Position numbers and translations under genes: made by a program
Source: Streptomyces halobius
GTDB lineage: Bacteria > Actinomycetota > Actinomycetes > Streptomycetales > Streptomycetaceae
Reading direction: 5' to 3'
DNA length: 64,000 nucleotides
NCBI RefSeq assembly: GCF_023277745.1
Contig: NZ_CP086322.1
Span: forward strand, 7,068,001-7,132,000
In this document: positions 53,532 through 63,263 of the stretch, piece after piece
How positions within the stretch are numbered: position 1 is the stretch's first letter
Layout of the letters: every line of letters starts with the position of its first letter
Notes under the pieces: generated by a model
The model's database searches: none
Told to the model about the DNA's origin: nothing
What the model saw: the letters and a program-made list of their open reading frames with translations, nothing else

Positions 53532-54548
53532 GTGGAGATCGTCGCATTCGGCGTGCAGGCGGACGAGCAGCCGCTGCTGGCGAGGGCCTTCGAAGGCCGT
53601 CACCAGGTCCGCAGCCTGGATGTCGTCCTCAACCGCGACACCGTCCCCATCGCGCACGGCTACGAGATCGTCAGCAGCAACGTCAATGCCGATCTGAGCG
53701 CCGATGTCCTGCAGACCCTCTCGGCCGGCGGCACCAAGATGATCGCTCAGCGCGCCACCGGCTTCAACAACATCGATCTGGAGGCCGCGGCCGACCTCCT
53801 CATGACCATCGGCCGGGTCGCCGCCTACTCGCCGTACGCGGTCGCGGAATTCGCCTGGGGCCTCGCGCTGGCCGTGAACCGGCATCTCGTACCCGCCGCC
53901 GGCCGCACCCGGCACTTCGATTTCCGGCTGGACGGCCTGATGGGCCGCGATCTGCGCGGCCGTACGGCGGGTGTGATGGGCACCGGCCGGATCGGCGAGG
54001 CGTTCACCCGGATCGCCCATGGCTTCGGTATGCGTCTGCTCGGCTGGGACATCGCCGAGAACCCCCGCTGTGCCGCGCTCGGCATGAAGTACGTCGGCAA
54101 GGACCAGCTCTTCGCCGAGGCGGACCTGGTCTCCCTGCACGTCCCGCTGCTGGAGACCACCTGGCATCTCGTCGACGCGAGTGCGCTGGCCGCGATGAAG
54201 GACGACGCGATCCTGATCAACTCCAGCCGCGGCGGGCTGATCGACACCGCCGCCCTCGTCGAGACGCTCAAGGCGGGCCGGCTGACCGGCGTCGGCCTGG
54301 ACGTCTACGAGGAGGAGGCCGGGCTGTTCAACTGCGACCGGTCCCTGGACGTGATCAGGGACGACATCCTCGCCCGCCTGATGACGTTCCCGAATGTGCT
54401 GGTCACCTCGCACCAGGCGTATTTCACCGAAGAAGCGGTCGGCCAGATCATCGAGACCACCGTGACCAACGTCCAGGACTATCTGGCCGGCCGCACCAAC
54501 GAGAACATGCTGGTCACACGAGGACAGCTGCCAACAGCCCCGCGATGA
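53532..54548 (+). CDS. D-2-hydroxyacid dehydrogenase (D-lactate dehydrogenase type)
   Basis: The protein has 338 residues of the D-isomer dehydrogenase fold: VGVMGTGRIGEAF-like TAGVMGTGRIGEAFTRIAH (NAD loop), INSSRGGLIDTAALVE, GVGLDVYEEEAGLF and TSHQAYFTEEAV, with catalytic Arg, Glu and His positions. The D-lactate dehydrogenase (LdhA) type is supported by the DVYEEE and HQAFFT-like motifs. It probably reduces pyruvate to D-lactate with NADH. GTG at 53532 follows GGGAGAAG. Its last 35 bp overlap the convergent anthranilate synthase gene. Confidence 0.9.
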   Translation: MEIVAFGVQADEQPLLARAFEGRHQVRSLDVVLNRDTVPIAHGYEIVSSNVNADLSADVLQTLSAGGTKMIAQRATGFNNIDLEAAADLLMTIGRVAAYSPYAVAEFAWGLALAVNRHLVPAAGRTRHFDFRLDGLMGRDLRGRTAGVMGTGRIGEAFTRIAHGFGMRLLGWDIAENPRCAALGMKYVGKDQLFAEADLVSLHVPLLETTWHLVDASALAAMKDDAILINSSRGGLIDTAALVETLKAGRLTGVGLDVYEEEAGLFNCDRSLDVIRDDILARLMTFPNVLVTSHQAYFTEEAVGQIIETTVTNVQDYLAGRTNENMLVTRGQLPTAPR

Positions 54549-56706
54549 CCCCGGCGCCGTCCAGCGTCAGCACCGACTCGGGGTGGAACTGCACCCCCGC
54601 GAAGCCCGGACCGCGCAGCGCGTGCACCTCGCCGGTCGCCGCGTCCCGACTCAACTCGATGCGGTGCATGGCCAGTTCGGCGGCTGTGGTGTCATCGCAG
54701 CGGGCCGTGAAGGTGTTGTAGAAGCCGACCGTCTCCGGGCGCCCGAAGAAGTCGATCCGCTCCTGTGCGCCCTGGAACGGCACGTCCTTGCGTACGATCT
54801 CCAGTCCCAGCTCGGCGGCGAGCAGTTCGTGCCCGAGGCAGACCCCCAGAATTGGGCGGTCCGAAGAACCTCGATGAGGGGATGGGGAACTCCCCTGCTC
54901 GAACGGAGTCGAGAGCTCGGGGAAGGCCGGGCGACGGGCGGGCCCGTGCTGGTGCTCCGCTATGAGTTCCGCCGTCAGCGAACGCAGAAAACGCATCTTG
55001 GGGTCGGTGGTGTCGGACGGGTCGCCCGGCCCCGGGCCCAGCACGACCGGCCCCCGGTGCGCGTGGGCGGCCTCGCGCAGTCCCGGTGCGTCGTAGCGGC
55101 GGACGGTGACGGTCAGTCCGGAGGTGCGCAGCAGATGCGCCAGCATCGCGGTGAAGGTGTCCTCGCCGTCGATGACCAGTGCGTGGCCGCTCAGCGCCGC
55201 GGTCGGCGCGGTGCTCCGCATCCGCAGCCAGAAGGGCGCGAGGTCGGCGCGGCGGGCGTCCAGCGCGGCCCGCACCCGCGGATCGTCGGCCAGCCGCGGC
55301 GGCTCCCCGGCGGCGCCGCCCGCACCGTGGCCGGGCGCGGGCCGCACCCCGAGGGCGGTGAGCACCCCGGCGGCCTTGGCGTGGGTCTCGGCGACCTCGC
55401 CGTGCGGGTCGGAGGCGCGGACCAGGGTGGCGCCGACGGGCACCCGCAGCCCGCCTCCCCCGCTCTCGGCTTCTCCCCCACTCTCGACTGCGCTTGAGCG
55501 GGGGGACCCCCATGAGCGGGAGGTGCCCCCACCGGCGATATCGGCGGTACGGATCAGGATCGCCGAGTCCAGGGTCTGCGCACCCCCGGCGTCCCGGCCG
55601 ATGAGTGCCAGGGCGCCCGCGTAGTAGCCCCGCCCGCGCCCGTCAGGGCCCACCGGCTCATACCGCTCGATGACCCGGCAGGCGTTCTGCACCGGCGACC
55701 CGGTGACCGTCGCCGCGAACATCGTCTCCCTGAGGACCTCCCGCACATCGAGGGTGGACCGGCCGCGCAACTCGTATTCGGTATGGGCCAGATGGGCCAT
55801 TTCCTTGAGCCGGGGCCCGATCACCACACCGCCCTGGTCGCCGACGGTGCACATCATCTTCAGCTCCTCGTCCACCACCATGGACAGCTCCTCGACCTCC
55901 TTGCGGTCGCCGAGAAACGCCAGCAGGCTCTCGGGGGTGGGACCGCCGGCCGGATACCGGTACGTACCGCTGATCGGGTTCATCACGACCGTTCCCGCCC
56001 GTCGCCCGCCACCCACAGCCGAGAGCGCTTCGCGCTCGCCCCTCCCGCCTGTCATCCGGACGTGCGCCTCGGGGCTGGCGCCCACCAGCGTGCGCACCCC
56101 GGGCCGGTGGACGACATACGTCCAGTACGCGCCGCGCTCCCCGGCCAGCAGCCGGCGGAACAGCGCCAGAGCGTCGGCGGCCGAGAAGCCGTCGATCACT
56201 CCTTCGAACGTCCGGCGGATGACGAAGTTCGCGCCCTCACCGGTGCCGATCTCGTCCCGGACCACCCGCTCGACGATCTCCGCGTACGCCGTGTCGTCCA
56301 CATCGAACGCCCCGTCCGTCACCCGCACGTCATGCGCCGGAAGGGCCGCCAGCAGTTCGTCCAGGGGGAGTTCGGCGGTCTCCCGGGGGCGCAGCACGGC
56401 CAGCGGAGTGCCGTCGTCGTGCGCGCGGAAGCCGCGCTCGCGGATCTGCCGGAACGGGATCAGTGCCAGCGCGTCGGTCACGGGCGCGTCCGGCACACCG
56501 TCGCCCAGCGGGATGTCGGCCAGCAGCTCGACCTCGTCCACCTCGCCGATGAGCACTTCGACGGTGGCGGGGGAGCCGGCCGTGTCCCGCCCGGGGGTGC
56601 GGCGGCGGAGCAGGGCGAACGGCGGGCAGGCGGGGTCGAGCAGCCGCCGGATGAGCGCGGTGGCGGCCGGGGTGGCGTCGGTCGGTGCGAGGGGCTCGCG
56701 GGGCAT
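54514..56706 (-). CDS. trpE: Anthranilate synthase, fused TrpE-TrpG
   Basis: The protein has 730 residues. The TrpE part (about 1-470) holds PISGTYRYPAGG, VDEELKMMCTVGDQGGVVIG, FAATVTGSPVQNACRVIERY and GYYAGALALIG. The TrpG amidotransferase part (about 530-730) has the Cys in GVCLGHELLA and His in VQFHPESVL. It makes anthranilate from chorismate and glutamine. Fused synthases may also be PhzE-like aminodeoxyisochorismate synthases, but the Trp-rich leader peptide upstream argues for tryptophan synthesis. The ATG at 56706 follows GGAAGGA. Its 3' end overlaps the convergent dehydrogenase gene. Confidence 0.93.
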   Translation of the reverse strand: MPREPLAPTDATPAATALIRRLLDPACPPFALLRRRTPGRDTAGSPATVEVLIGEVDEVELLADIPLGDGVPDAPVTDALALIPFRQIRERGFRAHDDGTPLAVLRPRETAELPLDELLAALPAHDVRVTDGAFDVDDTAYAEIVERVVRDEIGTGEGANFVIRRTFEGVIDGFSAADALALFRRLLAGERGAYWTYVVHRPGVRTLVGASPEAHVRMTGGRGEREALSAVGGGRRAGTVVMNPISGTYRYPAGGPTPESLLAFLGDRKEVEELSMVVDEELKMMCTVGDQGGVVIGPRLKEMAHLAHTEYELRGRSTLDVREVLRETMFAATVTGSPVQNACRVIERYEPVGPDGRGRGYYAGALALIGRDAGGAQTLDSAILIRTADIAGGGTSRSWGSPRSSAVESGGEAESGGGGLRVPVGATLVRASDPHGEVAETHAKAAGVLTALGVRPAPGHGAGGAAGEPPRLADDPRVRAALDARRADLAPFWLRMRSTAPTAALSGHALVIDGEDTFTAMLAHLLRTSGLTVTVRRYDAPGLREAAHAHRGPVVLGPGPGDPSDTTDPKMRFLRSLTAELIAEHQHGPARRPAFPELSTPFEQGSSPSPHRGSSDRPILGVCLGHELLAAELGLEIVRKDVPFQGAQERIDFFGRPETVGFYNTFTARCDDTTAAELAMHRIELSRDAATGEVHALRGPGFAGVQFHPESVLTLDGAGVIAGLLAAVLV

Positions 56707-56755
56707 GGCGGTTCCTTCCGGGGGAGCGAGGAGAGGAACGGCCGGTGAGAACACT

Positions 56756-56780
56756 GAAGGCCGCCCCTCGGGCGGCCTTC
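56756..56780 (-). terminator. Attenuator terminator of the anthranilate synthase gene
   Basis: On the minus strand GAAGGCCGCCC-GAG-GGGCGGCCTTC forms a perfect 11-bp stem 50 bp before the start codon. Its 5' arm GGCCGCC (56771-56777) can alternatively pair with GGCGGCC at 56812-56818 to form an antiterminator. Confidence 0.92.
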
Positions 56781-56805
56781 GCGGAGTGTGTGGAGTGCGC
56801 GCGAA

Positions 56806-56868
56806 TCAGTGGGCCGCCGGATGAGCGGTCCACCACCAGTTCATGTTCATGGCCGGTTGCGCGTGCAT
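56806..56868 (-). CDS. trpL: trp operon leader peptide with three consecutive Trp codons
   Basis: The minus strand encodes MHAQPAMNMNWWWTAHPAAH and a TGA stop, 20 residues with WWW at 11-13. Starts at 56850 and 56844 would give shorter peptides with the same Trp run. The sequence matches the Streptomyces trp leader type (NWWWTAHPAAH). Ribosome stalling at the Trp codons frees 56812-56818 to pair with the terminator arm; translation to the stop lets the terminator form. Confidence 0.93.
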   Translation of the reverse strand: MHAQPAMNMNWWWTAHPAAH

Positions 56869-56878
56869 GGGGCGCACC

Positions 56879-57465
56879 CTACCGGATGGTGGCCAGGAAC
56901 TTGCCGAGTGCTTCGTCGAACAGATCGGGCCGCTCCAGGTTCGGGAGATGGGCGGCCCCCTCGATGACGGCGAGCGTCGCGTCCCGGATGTGCCGGTGCA
57001 GGAACTCCGCGTCGGAGACCGGGGTGTAGCTGTCGTCCGCGCCGACCACGACCAGTGCGGGCACTGCGATCCGCCGCAGCAGTCCGGTGTAGTCGGGACG
57101 TTCGGCCCGGCCGCGGAGCGCCGCGGCGGCTCCCTCGGGCGGTGCGCCGAGCATCATCCGGCGGACGTGCGCGGCGACCTCCGGCTGCCGCGCGATGGTG
57201 TACGGCGCGATCATCTTGTCCAGCACCTCGTCCGTGTAGCCGCGCATGCCCTCCCTCAGCAGCCGGTCGGCGGTGGCGTTCCTGATCGCCTTGCCCTCGG
57301 CGGTCTCGCCCTTCGCGAAGGTGTCGGCGAGTACCAGGCCGCGCAGCCGCTCCGGGAACAGCCGGGCGAACTCCATGACGATCTGGCCGCCCATGGACAG
57401 CCCGCCGAGCACGATCCGCTCGGCCGACAGGCCCAGCGCGTCGAGGAGCGCGGCGAGGTCACGGG
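56879..57465 (-). pseudogene. Alpha/beta-hydrolase lacking its N-terminal third
   Basis: The recognisable protein begins near ARDLAALLDALGLSAERIVL and has the nucleophile in GLSMGGQIVMEF, the acid in VVVGADDSYTPVSDAEF and the His in EGAAHLPNLERPDLF. In this family the nucleophile is near residue 95, yet only about 25 related residues precede it; the HGxG oxyanion region is absent. The frame stays open upstream, but that sequence is the reverse of an aminotransferase gene. It ends 11 bp before the trp leader ATG, in the same direction. Confidence 0.7.
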
Positions 57466-57474
57466 CGGCCTGAC

Positions 57475-58963
57475 CGTCGGCGAGGTCGGCCGCGGCACCT
57501 ACGTCCGCGCCGCACAGCACGCCCCGGGGCCCGCGCTCGCCGAACCGGCCGCCCCCGCCGCCGGCACCCGCGTCAACCTCGAACTCAACTACCCCGTCGT
57601 CCCCGAACAGGCCGCACTGCTCGCCGACGGCATGACCCCGCTGCTGCGCCCCGACGCCCTCGAAGCGGTGATGGGCCCGGTCGGTCCGGCCGGCACCCTG
57701 GCGGCCCGCAGCGCCGCGGCCGGGCTCCTCACCCGCGCGGGACTGGCCGGCGCCGATCCGGAACGGATCCTGTTCGCGGGCAACGGGCGGCAGGCGGTGG
57801 CCGGCGCGGTGGCCGCGCTGGTTCCGCCGGGCGGCCGGCTGGGCGTCGAGGAGTTCACCTATCCGCTGGTCAAGGGCATCGCGGCGCGGATCGGCGTGAC
57901 CCTTGTACCGCTCGCGACGGACGCGTCCGGGCTGTGCCCCGACGCGGTACGTGCCGCCCACCGCTCCGCCCCGCTGCGGGCGGTCTATCTCCAGCCCACC
58001 CTGCACAACCCGCTCGGTGTGACCATGCCGCCCCAGCGGCGCGCCGAACTGGCCGAGACTCTGCGGGAGCTGGATCTGTGGGCGGTGGAGGACGCGATCT
58101 GGTCGTTTCTGCAGGAGGGCGCGGACGGGGGCGCGGCCGGGGAAGGGGGAGTGGGCGAGAAGCGGCCGGAGGTGTTCCGCGCCGTCTACGGTGCGGAGCC
58201 GGCCGGGCCCGCTCCGCCGCTCGCCCCGGAGCCGGCCGGCCTGCCGGGTGCGGCGGCCGCGGGCCTTCCCGGCGCCCCCGGGATGCAGTCGGCCCCCTTG
58301 GTGGGGCCCGCCCCCGTATCACCGTTCGCCCCCTTCACCCCCGGGGTGCCGCGCGGCGCGGGGCTGCCGCTGCCGCCCCGCGTACCCTTCCCGCCCGGCC
58401 CGCCGCTGCCGCCGCTCGCCGCGCTGGCGCCCGAGCGCACCGTCCTCGTCGACAGCCTCTCCAAGCGGTTGGCCCCCGGCCTCACCGTCGGTCTGCTCCT
58501 CACCCCCGCGCCGCTGACCGACAAGGCCGCCGCAGCCCTGCGTTCCGGCGGCTGGACCGCCCCCGGCTTCGCCCTGGAAGCCGTCACCCGCTGGCTGGCC
58601 GACGGCACCGTGGACCGCGTCGTCCGCGCCAAACGTCGGGACGCCGCCGCCCGGCAGGCGCTGGTCCGTGAGCACCTCGAAGGGTTCGACGTACGGACCG
58701 GCCCCCGCTCCTACTTCGCCTGGTGGCAGTTGCCGGACGGCTGGCGCGCGGAGTGCTTCCTGGCCGCCGCCGCCCGGCGCGGCATCGCCGTCACCCCGGC
58801 CACGGCGTTCGCGGTCGCCCCCGAGGGCACGCAGGGCGCCGCGCCCGCCCCGAACGCCGTACGCCTCGGCCTGGCCGGTGCTCCCATGACGCTGCTGCCG
58901 TACGCGCTGAGCACGCTCGCGGCCATCGCCCGCGGCGCTCCGGAGGACGCGCTCCCGGAGTGA
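57475..58963 (+). pseudogene. MocR-type (GntR/aminotransferase) regulator lacking its HTH half
   Basis: The recognisable part begins GRGTYVRA, the last residues of a GntR DNA-binding domain, and continues into the class I aminotransferase domain: RILFAGNGRQAVAGAVAAL, AVYLQPTLHNPLGVTMPP, LWAVEDAIWSFL and LVDSLSKRLAPGLTVGLLL with the PLP Lys. The start of the HTH domain is absent because the sequence turns into the opposite-strand hydrolase. No good start codon was found near the junction. A Pro/Gly/Ala-rich insert of about 95 residues (58120-58420) interrupts the domain and is unusual for the family. Confidence 0.7.
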
Positions 58964-59035
58964 GCGGGGCTTCCGAGGGGCCGGGCATCGCGTGCCGTGC
59001 CCGGCACAGCGCGCGATGTGGAGCGTGTCTCATAG

Positions 59036-60433
<1,398 letters not shown>

Positions 60434-60457
60434 GCGGGACTGCGCGCAAGCCGGACG

Positions 60458-60501
60458 AACGCAGTGGGGCACGGATCATACGATCCGTGCCCCACTGCGT
60501 T
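60458..60501. terminator. 20-bp stem after the DAHP synthase gene
   Basis: AACGCAGTGGGGCACGGATC (60458-60477) pairs perfectly with 60482-60501 around ATAC, 25 bp past the stop. Confidence 0.88.
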
Positions 60502-60523
60502 GTGCAGCACCCGCCGCGGCAGG

Positions 60524-60542
60524 TAAGGTAAGGGTAACCTCA
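60524..60542. promoter_or_regulatory. Iron box (DmdR/IdeR operator) upstream of bfd
   Basis: TAAGGTAAGGGTAACCTCA matches 15 of 19 positions of the consensus TTAGGTTAGGCTAACCTAA. It is 49 bp before the bfd start. Repression by DmdR with iron, and derepression in iron shortage, is inferred. Confidence 0.85.
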
Positions 60543-60591
60543 CTCAAGATCAGCCGGATCGACGAGCCAATCCTCTCGGGGGTGAAACCGC

Positions 60592-60846
60592 GTGTACGTC
60601 TGCTCATGCTTCGGGATCACCGAGCAGCAGGTCCGCGAGCACGCGGATACGGGCGCCTGCACACCCCGCCAGATCGCCTCCGCCTGCAAGGCCGGCACCG
60701 ACTGCGGCAACTGCGTACGCCGCATCCAGGCGCTGCTCGGCCGTGGCGCCTGCCCCCGGCGTGAGCTCATCGACGAGGGTGCGCCCGAGCCGCTGGTCGC
60801 GGAGGCGGCCGAAGGGGTGCTCGCGGGGTTCCCGGGGGCCGCGTAA
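60592..60846 (+). CDS. bfd: Bacterioferritin-associated ferredoxin
   Basis: The protein has 84 residues with the BFD [2Fe-2S] pattern: CSCFGIT near the start and CKAGTDCGNCVRR near residue 35. In other bacteria Bfd reduces ferric iron in bacterioferritin to release it in iron shortage. A bfr gene lies immediately downstream on the opposite strand and an iron box upstream. GTG at 60592 follows GGGGGTG. Confidence 0.95.
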   Translation: MYVCSCFGITEQQVREHADTGACTPRQIASACKAGTDCGNCVRRIQALLGRGACPRRELIDEGAPEPLVAEAAEGVLAGFPGAA

Positions 60847-60929
60847 CCCCCAGGGGCCGTTCGGGTGGGCGGTGGACGGCGGGCCGGGTGAGCATGACTG
60901 GTTCTCCGGTTCTTCCCGGTCGTCCCGAC

Positions 60930-61406
60930 TCAGCTCGGCTGCTCGATCTGCTGGGCGATGTAGAGCGCCTCGCCGAGCTTCTCGATCAGCTCCAGCTGAG
61001 TGTCGAGATAGTCGATGTGATGCTCCTCGTCCGCGAGGATGTCCTCGAAGATATTCGCCGAGGTGATGTCGCCCTTGCTGCGCATCAACTCGATACCGCG
61101 CCGCAGCCGGTCGATGGCCTCGACCTCGATCTGCCGGTCCGCCTGGAACATCTCGGTGACGGTCTGGCCGACTCGTACGTGGAAAAGTCGCTGGTAATTC
61201 GGCAGCGCTTCGAGGAAGAGAAGACGATCGGTCAGCACCTCGGCGTGCTTCATCTCGTCGAACGACTCGCTGCGGGTGTACTTCGCGAGCTTCGTCCAGC
61301 CGAAGTTCTCCTGCATCTTGGCATGCAGGAAGTACTGGTTGATCGCGGTCAGCTCGGCAGTCAGCTGCTCGTTGAGGAATTCGATGACCTCGGGGTCGCC
61401 CTGCAT
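60930..61406 (-). CDS. bfr: Bacterioferritin
   Basis: The protein has 158 residues. The haem ligand Met52 is in DEMKHAEVL, and the ferroxidase residues Glu18 (TAELTAINQY), Glu51, His54, Glu94 and ADEEHHIDYLDTQLELI are in the expected places. It forms a 24-subunit shell that stores iron as mineral. It is convergent with bfd, 83 bp apart. GGAAGGAG precedes the ATG by nine bases. No iron box is seen in its own upstream region. Confidence 0.97.
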   Translation of the reverse strand: MQGDPEVIEFLNEQLTAELTAINQYFLHAKMQENFGWTKLAKYTRSESFDEMKHAEVLTDRLLFLEALPNYQRLFHVRVGQTVTEMFQADRQIEVEAIDRLRRGIELMRSKGDITSANIFEDILADEEHHIDYLDTQLELIEKLGEALYIAQQIEQPS

Positions 61407-61553
61407 GGCAGCGGGCTCCTTCCGCGCGTGAACTGGGCAGATGCCGCGCATCCTCGCACCGCCCGGAGCGAGCCGTCCAGTAAGTTCACGCTTAGTACGA
61501 GTTGCCCGAATCCTTCCCTCCCTGGTCCTCGGCACCCCTCCCGGTCTGACAAC

Positions 61554-62186
61554 ATGGAGGACATGGGTCAGCCGGAACGCCGCGAACAGGAGCATCCTGA
61601 GCTCCCTCCGGGGCAGCGACTTCAGCGGGGCTGGCCGGTGACGCACTACGGGCCGGTGCCGAAGTTCCGCCCCGGGCGCTGGGAGTTCCGGGCCTTCGGC
61701 GCCACCGCGGGCGGCGCCAAACACTGCTGGTCGCACGAGGAATTCACGGCACTGCCGTATGCGACGGTCGTCTCCGATATGCATTGCGTGACCAAATTCA
61801 GCATGCTGGGCGCCGAATGGGGCGGGGTGCTCACACGGACAATCCTGGAGCTTGCGCCGCCCGCGCCGGATGTCACCCATGTGATGGTGTGGGCCGAGTA
61901 CGGATTCAGCTCGAATTTGCGGCTGGCGGATTTCGCCGCGGAGAACTGCATCTTCGCCACCCACCGCTCCGGAGAACTGCTCACCGCCGAGCACGGCTTC
62001 CCGGTCCGGCTGGTCGTCCCGCATCTGTACGCCTGGAAGGGCCCCAAGTGGGTCCGCGGCATCGAGTACATGACGGCGGACCGCCGCGGCTTCTGGGAGG
62101 AGCGCGGCTATCACAACCTCGGCGACCCGTGGCGCGAGCAGCGGTACTCCTACCAGGAGGAGCCGGGCGAGGGCCCCGAACTCTGA
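61554..62186 (+). CDS. Molybdopterin-dependent sulfite-oxidase-like oxidoreductase
   Basis: The protein has 210 residues. The fold is the SUOX/YedY Mo-cofactor domain: GWPVTHYGPVPKF, WSHEEFTALP, then SDMHCVTKFSMLGAEWGGVL with the Cys that would bind molybdenum, and VPHLYAWKGPKWVRGIEYM. No haem or dimerisation domain and no Tat signal are present, so it is probably cytoplasmic. The substrate is unknown. ATG at 61554 or 61563 are alternatives. It is divergent from bfr. Confidence 0.88.
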   Translation: MEDMGQPERREQEHPELPPGQRLQRGWPVTHYGPVPKFRPGRWEFRAFGATAGGAKHCWSHEEFTALPYATVVSDMHCVTKFSMLGAEWGGVLTRTILELAPPAPDVTHVMVWAEYGFSSNLRLADFAAENCIFATHRSGELLTAEHGFPVRLVVPHLYAWKGPKWVRGIEYMTADRRGFWEERGYHNLGDPWREQRYSYQEEPGEGPEL

Positions 62187-62218
62187 GACCCGGCCCTCAT
62201 GCGCAGAGGGAACGGCCG

Positions 62219-63130
62219 TCAGCCGCCGCGCAACTCCTTCAGGCGGGCCACGTCCGCGGCATGCCCCTCCTTGCCGCCCGGCGTCTCGATCATCAGGGGC
62301 ACGCCCTCCGTCGCCGGATGACGGAACAGCTCCCCGAAGGGTTCCGCACCGATGTGCCCGGCGCCGATGTTCGCGTGCCGGTCCTTGTGGGCGCCGACCA
62401 CGTCCTTGGAGTCATTGGCGTGGATCAGCTTCAGCCGGCCCTCGCCGGTGACCTCCACCAGCTCGTCCAGCAGCGCCTTCATCCCGCCCGGCGCCGCCAT
62501 GTCGTGACCGGCCGCGAAGGCATGGCACGTATCGAGGCAGACGCCCAGCCTGGGGTGCCGGTCCAGCACGTCGAAGTACGGCCCGAGATCCTCCGCCAGT
62601 GCGCACAGCGAGGCGCCCTGGCCCGCCGTCGGCTCCAGCAGCAGCCATGGGGCGTCGTCGTGCGTCAACTCGTCCAGCAGCGGCCGCATCCGCTCCCTGA
62701 CCTGCGCCAGCGCCTGCGCACGCGGCCGCCCGCCGGTCGCCGAGCCGGTGTGCACGACCACCCCGAGGGCGCCGATCTCCCGGCCGCGGCGCAGCGAGTG
62801 CCGCAGGGAGGCCACGGACTTGTCGACGGTCGCCTCGGTGTGCGAACCGAAGTTGATCAGGTAGGGGGCGTGGATGTACGCCGGGATGCCGTCCCGTGCG
62901 CAGGCCGCCCGGAACGCCTCGTCCTGCCCGGGGTTCCCGGGCGGCGTCGCCCAGCCGCGCGGATTGGCCACGAAGACCTGCACGGTCTCGCCGCCCAGCT
63001 CGCGGGCGTAGGGAAGGCCGACCTTGGCCAGGCCGCCGGCCACCGGCACATGGCCGCCGACCGGATTGCGTGCACGGGCGCGCTGCTCGGCGCGCTCTGG
63101 GGACGGGGAAGCGGACGGGGAAGTACTCAC
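62219..63130 (-). CDS. nfo: Deoxyribonuclease IV (apurinic endonuclease)
   Basis: The protein has 303 residues of the TIM-barrel AP endonuclease family: GGHVPVAGGLAKVGLPYA, YIHAPYLINFGS, VVHTGSATGG, LLLEPTAGQG, VCLDTCHAFAAGHD, IHANDSKDVVGAHKDRH and GHIGAEPFGEL with PLMIETPG. These residues bind three zinc ions. It cuts DNA 5' of abasic sites in base-excision repair. The GTG at 63130 (VSTSPSASPS) is selected; its N-terminus is a disordered extension before the barrel. Confidence 0.93.
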   Translation of the reverse strand: MSTSPSASPSPERAEQRARARNPVGGHVPVAGGLAKVGLPYARELGGETVQVFVANPRGWATPPGNPGQDEAFRAACARDGIPAYIHAPYLINFGSHTEATVDKSVASLRHSLRRGREIGALGVVVHTGSATGGRPRAQALAQVRERMRPLLDELTHDDAPWLLLEPTAGQGASLCALAEDLGPYFDVLDRHPRLGVCLDTCHAFAAGHDMAAPGGMKALLDELVEVTGEGRLKLIHANDSKDVVGAHKDRHANIGAGHIGAEPFGELFRHPATEGVPLMIETPGGKEGHAADVARLKELRGG

Positions 63131-63263
63131 GCTCCCAGGGTGCCAGGTGGCCCTTGGGCGGCGTCCGGCGGATGACGGACGGCGGTTATGGAGCCGCCGG
63201 AGCGGGCTGGTCGCATCGCTGCGGCGGTTGCGGCGCTGCCGGAGCGACACCCCCTGGAACCGG

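Noticed and set aside
56843..57474. A continuous plus-strand frame through the hydrolase into the aminotransferase, suggesting a 706-residue protein
   Set aside because: The first 210 residues are antisense to the hydrolase remnant and low complexity. The homology begins only at GRGTYVRA.
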